Shown piece after piece: positions 57,709 through 63,785 of a stretch of DNA of 64,000 bases. The stretch is taken from NCBI GenBank assembly GCA_034506395.1, contig JAPDPQ010000007.1, positions 124,001 to 188,000 of the forward strand, written 5' to 3'. Each line of letters begins with the position of its first letter. The stretch's first letter is position 1. This DNA is from a candidate division KSB1 bacterium. GTDB taxonomy: Bacteria; Zhuqueibacterota; Zhuqueibacteria; Thermofontimicrobiales; Thermofontimicrobiaceae. Both the position numbers and the translations under genes were made by a program. The notes beneath the pieces are model-generated. The model was not told the origin of the DNA and did not search any database. It was given only the letters and a program-made list of their open reading frames with translations.

Positions 57709-58049
57709 AACTGAATCATCTGATCGAAAAAGTACCGCTCACATTGCAAACGCCAGCCGTAAACCTTGATGTTGAAATTACTGGGGGCTATATTAGCGAT
57801 TTGCTCAGCGATGTCATGGCCCACGCAAAAAAGGGAGATGTCTGGGTTACGCTACAAATCCATCAAAACACCGTGGCAGTAGCAACGCTTAAAGAATTAG
57901 CTGGCATTATTGTTATCGGCGGTAAAAAGCCGGCTCCAGAAACTATCAAAAAGGCGGAGGAAGAGGGCGTTCCAATTTTAACCAGCGACCTCACAGCGTT
58001 TGAATTGATCTGCGAACTGTGCAAGTTGGGGATTTCGGGCAGCCGCTAA
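57705..58049 (+). CDS. DRTGG-domain protein 2
   Basis: A 114-residue small regulator similar in layout to the first DRTGG gene of the operon: L-L-S-D-V-M-A-H near residue 36, a G-I-I-V-I-G-G-K-K-P segment near 70, and V-P-I-L-T-S-D-L-T-A-F-E-L near 93. It overlaps the hydrogenase-like gene by four bases (ATGA) and the PHP gene by one base, so translational coupling is likely. It is diverged from the first copy but of the same size class. Ligand and partner are unknown. Confidence 0.75.
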   Translation: MKLNHLIEKVPLTLQTPAVNLDVEITGGYISDLLSDVMAHAKKGDVWVTLQIHQNTVAVATLKELAGIIVIGGKKPAPETIKKAEEEGVPILTSDLTAFELICELCKLGISGSR

Positions 58050-58789
58050 TGGGTAAGATTTATAACGCTGATCTGCATATCCATTCGTGCCTGTCGCCCT
58101 GCGGCGATCTGGATATGACGCCACGAAAAATTGTAGCGATCGCTATTGCACGAGGCCTGGATATCATCGCTATCAGCGATCATAATGCATCGGAAAATAT
58201 CCTTGCGGCAATGAAGGCAGCCGAAGGTAAACCATTAACGATTATCCCTGCCATGGAAGTCGCTTCGGCTGAAGAAGCACACCTCCTGGTACTGTTTGAG
58301 GGGATGGATCAGATACAACAGTTTCAAAAGATTGTCTACGACAACCTCTTATCCTTTGGCGTTGATCAGCGAATGATTGATGATCAAGTGATCGTCAATG
58401 AAAATGACGAGGTTGAAGGTTTCAATGAACATCTGCTATTTGGGGCTGTGGAACTATCGCTTCAGCAATTGGTTTCGGAGGTTCATCGCCTTGATGGATT
58501 GGCTATCGCCTCGCATATCGATCGGGAGAGCTTCAGTATCATCGGGCAGTTGGGCTTTGTTCCGAATGATCTGTCATTGGATGGGCTGGAAATTTCATAT
58601 CAAACCAGTTTGGAACAAGCCAAGAAGTTGTATCCTGATGCCCGCTGTTTTCCATTGATAAAGAACTCGGATGCGCATTATCCCAACGAGATCGGCCGAC
58701 AGATTACTCGGTTTTTCCTGGAACAGCCGACTTTGGAAGAGATAAGATTAGCGTTGAAAAATTCTCAAGGGCGGAAGATTCTTGAATAG
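58049..58789 (+). CDS. PHP-domain phosphoesterase
   Basis: A 246-residue metal-dependent hydrolase of the PHP superfamily. The metal ligands are visible in A-D-L-H-I-H-S-C-L-S-P-C near residue 8, I-S-D-H-N near 43, S-H-I-D near 155 and N-S-D-A-H-Y near 205. The C-L-S-P-C-G variant of the first motif is typical of PHP proteins next to redox and hydrogenase genes. The ATG overlaps the stop of the DRTGG gene by one base. PHP enzymes cleave phosphate esters; the substrate here is unknown, but the position between ATPase and DRTGG genes suggests removal of a phosphate or nucleotide signal. Confidence 0.88.
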   Translation: MGKIYNADLHIHSCLSPCGDLDMTPRKIVAIAIARGLDIIAISDHNASENILAAMKAAEGKPLTIIPAMEVASAEEAHLLVLFEGMDQIQQFQKIVYDNLLSFGVDQRMIDDQVIVNENDEVEGFNEHLLFGAVELSLQQLVSEVHRLDGLAIASHIDRESFSIIGQLGFVPNDLSLDGLEISYQTSLEQAKKLYPDARCFPLIKNSDAHYPNEIGRQITRFFLEQPTLEEIRLALKNSQGRKILE

Positions 58790-58798
58790 GGATGAATA

Positions 58799-59350
58799 TT
58801 GGAAGATTTGTCATTACATATTCTCGACATTGCCGAGAATGCCCTGAAAGCCAATGCCAGCCGAGTAGAAATTCATGTGATCGAGGACTTGGAACGCGAT
58901 CGCCTACGAATCCAAATTATTGATGATGGAAGCGGCATGGATGAAGCCCTGGCTCAAAAAGCAACCGATCCGTTTGTCACTACTCGGACAGAGCGGCGAG
59001 TGGGACTGGGATTGCCGCTTTTGGCTGAAGCAGCCCGAATGGCCGGGGGTGAGCTCCACATCCATTCGGCCCCGGGCAAAGGCACGCTAATCGAAGCTGA
59101 TTTTGTTTATAGCCATATCGATCGCAAACCGTTAGGTGACATGGTTCGCACCATGATGGTGCTAATCGTTGGCAATCCTCAGGTTGATTTTGGATATTAC
59201 CATCAAAAAGGCGATCGTAGCTATTGCTTGAATACCAGTGAGCTGCGAAAGACCCTGAAGGAAATTCCGATCAATCATCCTGAGGTGATCAAATTGATCA
59301 AAAAGGATCTGGAACAGGGGTTGAAGGAATTGGGAGTGGTTTTTTATTAA
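58799..59350 (+). CDS. Stand-alone histidine-kinase-like ATPase domain protein
   Basis: A 183-residue GHKL ATPase without membrane segments, sensor or dimerisation/H-box domain. The N-box is I-A-E-N-A-L-K-A-N-A near residue 12, G1 is I-I-D-D-G-S-G-M near 42, and G2 is V-G-L-G-L-P-L-L near 67. The rest is an unknown C-terminal extension. It starts with TTG at 58799. It is the gene just before the REC-NuoE fusion, so it could supply phosphoryl groups to that receiver domain, perhaps as the ATPase part of a two-protein kinase; this is inference. Confidence 0.85.
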   Translation: MEDLSLHILDIAENALKANASRVEIHVIEDLERDRLRIQIIDDGSGMDEALAQKATDPFVTTRTERRVGLGLPLLAEAARMAGGELHIHSAPGKGTLIEADFVYSHIDRKPLGDMVRTMMVLIVGNPQVDFGYYHQKGDRSYCLNTSELRKTLKEIPINHPEVIKLIKKDLEQGLKELGVVFY

Positions 59351-59522
59351 AATTTATCATTTTTATGATGCAATTTTTGGTTTATCACTTTTTGATAAAG
59401 CGATTTTTTCAATGGATAGAGATGAACCAATGGAAGAAAAGCCATTTTGGTTATTTTAGCGCAAATTGAAAAATTAGCGGTTATCAGATTGCTTTAATGA
59501 ATTTTGAAGATTGAGGTCGAAT

Positions 59523-60401
59523 TTGGAACCCTTTAAAATTTTGGTTATCGACGATGAACGGGGCATTCGAGAGGGGTGCCGCCGCATTCTGGAATCGGAA
59601 AACTATCAGGTCCTATTAGCCGAAAATGGCACTCAGGGATTAGAGCTGGCCCAATCCGACAAAGTCGATGTGGCGCTGATCGATCTAAAAATGCCTGGCA
59701 TTGACGGTCTGGAAGTGCTGCGGGAAATCCGCAAGATCAATGCCGAAATCATCCCTATTATCGTCTCGGGACATGGGACGATCGAATCGGCGGTCGAGGC
59801 GATGAAGGCAGGGGCGTTCGATTTCATTACTAAACCGTTTGAACCGAATCAACTGCTCAAAGCTATCTCTCGAGGATTGGAGCAGAAAAAAGAGCGCCTC
59901 AAGGGGCTGGAGTTGAAGAAGGAACATCGCGAGCAGGCCATCGATGATCTGAACAGCTTGGCGATTGCCGATGAGATCATGGCCCGCTATCAATATCGGG
60001 ATGCGGCGCTGATTGCAATCCTCCAGGATATCCAGAAGCGGTTCAATTACTTGCCACAGAATCTGTTGCGCTACGTTGCGCTGCGAATGAATGTGCCGCT
60101 CACTCGGGTCTATTCGATTTCGACCTTTTATAAGGCATTCAGTTTGAAGCCACGGGGCAAGCATTTGATCAATGTCTGTCTCGGGACTGCCTGCCATGTT
60201 CGGGGTGGCTTGAAAATTTTAGAGCGGTTGGAACGGGAGTTGGGTATTAAAAATGAAGAAACGACTTATGATGAAAAATTTTCGTTGAAGTCGGTGCGCT
60301 GTGTCGGTTGCTGTGGTCTGGCACCCGTAATTGTGATCGATAATGAATTCCACGGCAATTTGACGCAGGAGATGATTCCAAAGATCTTGAGTCGGTATTG
60401 A
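59523..60401 (+). CDS. Receiver domain fused to NuoE/HydC-type [2Fe-2S] subunit
   Basis: A 292-residue single-frame fusion. Residues 1-120 are a CheY-like receiver domain with the acidic pair Asp10/Asp11, phospho-acceptor Asp54 in L-I-D-L-K-M-P-G, a Ser in I-V-S-G-H-G and Lys in I-T-K-P-F. After a charged linker, residues 145-292 are a NADH:quinone oxidoreductase 24 kDa/HydC-like thioredoxin-fold domain with the [2Fe-2S] ligands C-L-G-T-A-C and C-V-G-C-C. The TTG at 59523 is preferred because GAGG lies six bases upstream; an in-frame TTG at 59511 lacks this. In NADH-linked hydrogenases the subunit passes electrons to the NuoF/HydB subunit, which is the next gene. A receiver on an electron-transfer subunit suggests phosphorylation control of the enzyme itself. 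Confidence 0.93.
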   Translation: MEPFKILVIDDERGIREGCRRILESENYQVLLAENGTQGLELAQSDKVDVALIDLKMPGIDGLEVLREIRKINAEIIPIIVSGHGTIESAVEAMKAGAFDFITKPFEPNQLLKAISRGLEQKKERLKGLELKKEHREQAIDDLNSLAIADEIMARYQYRDAALIAILQDIQKRFNYLPQNLLRYVALRMNVPLTRVYSISTFYKAFSLKPRGKHLINVCLGTACHVRGGLKILERLERELGIKNEETTYDEKFSLKSVRCVGCCGLAPVIVIDNEFHGNLTQEMIPKILSRY

Positions 60402-60471
60402 TTTTGAATGGTTCGTGCTGTGAAATAAAAATTTTCTTATCAATAAAACTGGCAAAATTCCAATACACAGC

Positions 60472-60550
60472 TTCCAAATTCCAATTAAATCACAAAATTC
60501 AATATTCAATGTTCGAAACAAGAAGTTTGGAATTTGAAATTTGGAATTTA
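60472..60550. repeat. AT-rich inverted repeat of TTGGAATTT words
   Basis: TTCCAAATTCCAATT at 60472-60486 faces two copies of TTTGGAATTT between 60526 and 60550. It looks like a low-complexity dispersed repeat. Confidence 0.5.
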
Positions 60551-60570
60551 AATTTGTTGTATTGTAATTC

Positions 60571-60730
60571 TACTTAGTCAGATTAGCGAAAACCATTAAC
60601 AAATGCACGTCATTTCGAGCGAAGCGAGAAATCTGTTAATGAAACCAACCAATCTTGAAATATACAGATTCCTCACTCCACTTCGTTTCGTTCGGAATGA
60701 CATCATTCAGCCTAATCTGACCAAGCAGTA
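60571..60730. repeat. MITE-like palindromic element (160 bp)
   Basis: Outer arms TACTTAGTCAGATTAG (60571-60586) and its near complement (60712-60730) enclose a second nested inverted repeat: GTCATTTCGAGCGAAGCGAG (from 60609) against GAACGAAACGAAG...GGAATGAC (60665-60702, with an insertion of about 10 bp). It carries no ORF. The inner arm resembles dispersed GTCATTCCGAGCGAAGCGAGG repeats seen in many bacterial genomes. Confidence 0.7.
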
Positions 60731-60751
60731 CTAAAAATAAGGGCAGTAAGC

Positions 60752-62560
60752 TTGAAACAATATCGCACTCATTGTCTAGTCTGTACAGGCACTGGCTGTG
60801 TCTCGAATCATGCGTTCGATATCCAGAAAGCGCTGGAACGGGAACTTGCTCGACATCATCTGGAGAACGAAGTGGCGGTGGTAACCACAGGCTGCAATGG
60901 CTTTTGCGAGCGAGGCCCCATCATGGTCGTTCAGCCTGACAATATTTTCTATCAGCAGTTGAAAGAGAAAGATATTCCTTTTTTGGTGGAAGAGCATTTT
61001 CTCAAAGGCCGTCCCGTTCAGAAATTCATGTACGTTCCGCCCAAAGAACAAGCGCCGATCCCGAAAATGAGCGATATCAACTTCTTCAAGGATCAGGTGC
61101 TCGTTGTGCTGCGCAATCGTGGGCGGATCGATCCTGAAAAAATTGAGGAGTATATCGCTTATGATGGATACCAGGCGTTAGCCAAAGCACTGACCGAAAT
61201 GACGCCCGAGCAGATCATTGAGGAGATCAAAATATCAGGGTTGCGAGGTCGGGGCGGGGCTGGCTTTCCCACGGGGATCAAATGGGAATTGTGCCGCAAG
61301 GCGAAGGGCGATATCAAATATATCATTTGCAATGCCGACGAGGGCGACCCAGGCGCTTTTATGGATCGATCTGTGTTAGAGGCAGATCCCCATGCGGTGC
61401 TGGAAGGAATGATCATCGGAGCCAAGGCCATTGGTGCGCAGGAGGGGTTTGTTTACGTCCGTGATGAATATCCATTGGCGCTGCGTCGAGTGAACATTGC
61501 CATCGAACAAGCGACCGAGTACGGTTTGCTCGGCGAAAATATTTTGGGGACAGATTTCAGCTTTAAAATCAACGTGGTGCGGGGGGGCGGCGCATTTGTC
61601 TGCGGTGAGGAAACCGCCTTGATCGCATCCATTGAGGGCTATGTGGGGCGGCCGCGGCCTCGTCCCCCTTATCCTGCGGAAAAGGGGCTCTGGGGCAAGC
61701 CGACCAACAACAATAATGTCGAAACTTGGGCCAATGTGCCGCAGATTATCCTGCGTGGCGGTGCCTGGTTCGCCAGTATGGGCACGGAAAAAAGCAAAGG
61801 CACCAAAATCTTTTCATTGGTGGGAAAAGTCAACAACACGGGTCTGGTCGAAGTGCCCATGGGGACCACGCTGCGAACGATTGTTTTCGATATTGGTGGC
61901 GGAATCCCCAAAGGCAAAAAATTTAAAGCGGTTCAGACCGGCGGGCCGTCGGGAGGCTGTGTGCCCGAATCGCTGATCGATCTACCTGTGGATTACGAGA
62001 AACTCACTGAAGCGGGCGCTATCATGGGCTCAGGCGGATTGATCGTGATGGATGAAGATACTTGCATGGTAGATGTGGCCAAATATTTTGTAGAATTTTT
62101 GGAAGAGGAATCCTGCGGCAAATGCACCCCCTGTCGGGAGGGCTTGAAGCGGCTGAAAGAGGTTCTGACCGAGATAACCAAAGGACGAGGCAAACCTTAT
62201 CACCTCGAAATGCTGGACGATATTGCGCTGACGATGAAAGAGGCATCGCTGTGTCAATTGGGAGCCACGGCGCCCAATCCTGTTTTGACCACGATCAAAT
62301 ATTTTCGTGACGAATACGAGGAGCATATTCATCAGAAAAAGTGCCGAGCCCGTGTTTGCAAAGATTTGATCGTCTATCGGATTATTCCTGAAAAATGTAC
62401 GGGCTGCCAGCGCTGCGTGCGAGCCTGTCCCACGGGGGCGATTACGGGTCCCAGGGCCCAGGCACATAATTTAGATGTCGCCAAATGCATCAAGTGTGGG
62501 GCGTGCTATGAGGTGTGTAAGTTCGATGCCATTGCGGGGGATGCGATTTATATTGAATAG
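60752..62560 (+). CDS. NuoF/HydB-type NADH-binding subunit of an electron-bifurcating complex
   Basis: A 602-residue soluble flavoprotein. Residues 1-95 form a thioredoxin-like [2Fe-2S] domain (C-L-V-C-T-G-T-G-C near the start and C-N-G-F-C near 50). The FMN/NADH core has G-R-G-G-A-G-F-P-T-G near residue 165, N-A-D-E-G-D-P-G-A-F near 193, and G-G-A-F-V-C-G-E-E-T-A near 279. The [4Fe-4S] N3-type site is S-C-G-K-C-T-P-C-R-E-G near 453, with a fourth Cys in L-C-Q-L-G. The C-terminus adds two [4Fe-4S] motifs near 548 and 578. This five-domain layout is that of HydB/HndC rather than of complex I NuoF. The start is TTG at 60752. Confidence 0.95.
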   Translation: MKQYRTHCLVCTGTGCVSNHAFDIQKALERELARHHLENEVAVVTTGCNGFCERGPIMVVQPDNIFYQQLKEKDIPFLVEEHFLKGRPVQKFMYVPPKEQAPIPKMSDINFFKDQVLVVLRNRGRIDPEKIEEYIAYDGYQALAKALTEMTPEQIIEEIKISGLRGRGGAGFPTGIKWELCRKAKGDIKYIICNADEGDPGAFMDRSVLEADPHAVLEGMIIGAKAIGAQEGFVYVRDEYPLALRRVNIAIEQATEYGLLGENILGTDFSFKINVVRGGGAFVCGEETALIASIEGYVGRPRPRPPYPAEKGLWGKPTNNNNVETWANVPQIILRGGAWFASMGTEKSKGTKIFSLVGKVNNTGLVEVPMGTTLRTIVFDIGGGIPKGKKFKAVQTGGPSGGCVPESLIDLPVDYEKLTEAGAIMGSGGLIVMDEDTCMVDVAKYFVEFLEEESCGKCTPCREGLKRLKEVLTEITKGRGKPYHLEMLDDIALTMKEASLCQLGATAPNPVLTTIKYFRDEYEEHIHQKKCRARVCKDLIVYRIIPEKCTGCQRCVRACPTGAITGPRAQAHNLDVAKCIKCGACYEVCKFDAIAGDAIYIE

Positions 62561-62651
62561 GGCATGACGCTTAGAGCATGGCGCATGGCGACGTGTTTTT
62601 GCACAGGATTAAGTGATTTGATTTTGAGATTTGAGAAAAGAAGGATTAAAA

Positions 62652-62792
62652 ATGATCCCTATCACCATCAACGACCAACAATTTGAAATCTCGCCCGATC
62701 TGTCGGTGCTGGAAGCGGCCCGAGAGCACGGGATTCACATTCCAACGTTATGCTATCACGAAGCATTAGAATCGGTCGGGGCGTGTCGGCTA
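62652..62792 (+). repeat. Direct repeat, left copy (141 bp)
   Basis: Matches 63645-63785 with ten differences in 141 bp, all at synonymous codon positions; the two copies flank the MNT-HEPN module. Confidence 0.9.
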
Positions 62793-62864
62793 TTTATAGG
62801 CAAAAAGAAAAATGCTTGCAAGGTTTGTTCAATTGGATCAATGATTAATCTTAATACAGACTGA
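62652..62864 (+). pseudogene. Truncated copy of the [2Fe-2S] ferredoxin-domain subunit gene
   Basis: An ORF of 70 codons beginning M-I-P-I-T-I-N-D-Q-Q. The first 47 codons (62652-62792) encode exactly the same residues as the intact gene at 63645; the ten nucleotide differences are all synonymous. After A-C-R-L the frame leaves homology, reads F-I-G-K-K-K-N and ends about 20 codons later, so only two of the four [2Fe-2S] cysteines remain. AAGGA precedes the ATG, so it may still be translated. It lies 91 bp after the NuoF-like gene, in the place where the intact subunit would be expected. Confidence 0.85.
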
Positions 62865-62893
62865 TTTCAAAATATTTAATCTAACTGGGTAAA

Positions 62894-63202
62894 ATGAGAA
62901 GCAATAGAAAAATTAAAGACTCATTGAAGCAGCAGATAAGAAACATATTGAGTCAAGAAAAGGAAATTGATAAAGTTTTTATCTTTGGCTCATTCATCAA
63001 ATCAGAGCAGCCGAATGATATTGATATTGCTATTTTTCAAAGTAGCGATAAGCCATACCTTGAATTAGCCATGAAGTATCGGCGACTGATTCGACCGATT
63101 GCCAGAAAAATAGCTGTGGATATTATTCCGATTAAATCCGATGCTGCTGACAGTTGGTTTCTCTCAGAGATCAAGGCTGGGGAGCTGATCTATGAAAGAT
63201 GA
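62894..63202 (+). CDS. MNT-family minimal nucleotidyltransferase (antitoxin-like)
   Basis: A 102-residue pol-beta-fold nucleotidyltransferase. The diagnostic motif is V-F-I-F-G-S-F-I-K-S then D-I-D-I-A-I-F (residues 30-50), and a later V-D-I-I-P-I supplies the third acidic residue. MNT domains pair with HEPN proteins; in known systems the MNT protein can AMPylate and silence the HEPN toxin. It overlaps the HEPN gene by 11 bp. The gene and its partner are distinctly AT-rich compared with the flanking enzyme genes (about 33% GC in the first 60 bp), suggesting acquisition from elsewhere. Confidence 0.9.
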   Translation: MRSNRKIKDSLKQQIRNILSQEKEIDKVFIFGSFIKSEQPNDIDIAIFQSSDKPYLELAMKYRRLIRPIARKIAVDIIPIKSDAADSWFLSEIKAGELIYER

Positions 63203-63578
63203 ATCGAGAATCTGGTTGGAATATTCAAAAGAAAATTTGGAATCGGCTCAATTATTACTGAAGTCCAGCCTATTCAATCCTTGCTTACAAAATTGCCAAC
63301 AGTGTGTCGAGAAAGCTTTGAAAGCGCTGCTGCTGGAGAATTCGATTCCGCTCAAGAAAACGCATAGTATTTTGGAACTAAGGAACCTACTTTTTCAAAA
63401 CAGAATTGCAATTAATATCAATGAAGAAGAATGCGATTTTTTAGATTCAATTTATCTGCCATCGAAATATCCATTACAGAGCGTATTGCCATACTACATG
63501 CCCGATGAGAATCTGTGTGAACAGGGCATTGCCATAGCACAAAAGGTATATAAAGAAATTCAGAAGATACTACAATAA
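63192..63578 (+). CDS. HEPN-domain protein (partner of MNT)
   Basis: A 128-residue all-helical HEPN protein. It has W-L-E-Y-S-K-E-N-L-E-S-A-Q near residue 8, C-Q-Q-C-V-E-K-A-L-K-A-L near 38, and K-K-T-H-S-I-L-E-L near 57. The R-x(4-6)-H pair required by RNase-type HEPN toxins is not present upstream of this His (only Lys residues are), so it belongs to the HI0074-like class whose activity is less clear. Its start lies within the end of the MNT gene. Together they form a two-gene module inserted between two copies of the ferredoxin-domain gene. Confidence 0.88.
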   Translation: MKDESRIWLEYSKENLESAQLLLKSSLFNPCLQNCQQCVEKALKALLLENSIPLKKTHSILELRNLLFQNRIAININEEECDFLDSIYLPSKYPLQSVLPYYMPDENLCEQGIAIAQKVYKEIQKILQ

Positions 63579-63644
63579 TATAGTTTTTAAATCAGACAAG
63601 ATAATTGAACTGGCCTTATTACAAAAAATAGGACCTGAGATTAA

Positions 63645-63785
63645 ATGATCCCTATCACCATCAACGACCAACAATTTGAAATTTCGCCCGATCTGTCAGT
63701 GCTGGAAGCTGCCCGAGAGCACGGGATTCATATTCCAACGTTGTGCTATCACGAAGCGCTGGAATCAGTCGGGGCGTGTCGGCTG
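63645..63785 (+). repeat. Direct repeat, right copy (141 bp)
   Basis: The matching partner of the 62652-62792 repeat, and the start of the intact gene. Confidence 0.9.

Larger units (their letters stand above)
60402..60751. other. Intergenic region rich in repeats
   Basis: It contains an AT-rich pair of arms (listed) and a MITE-like palindromic element (listed), which split the operon between the NuoE-like and NuoF-like genes. No gene is recognised. Confidence 0.5.

Noticed and set aside
59511-60401. Frameshift or chimera creating the receiver-NuoE fusion
   Set aside because: Both domains are complete, the linker is ordinary charged coding sequence and the frame is uninterrupted, so a real fusion is more likely.
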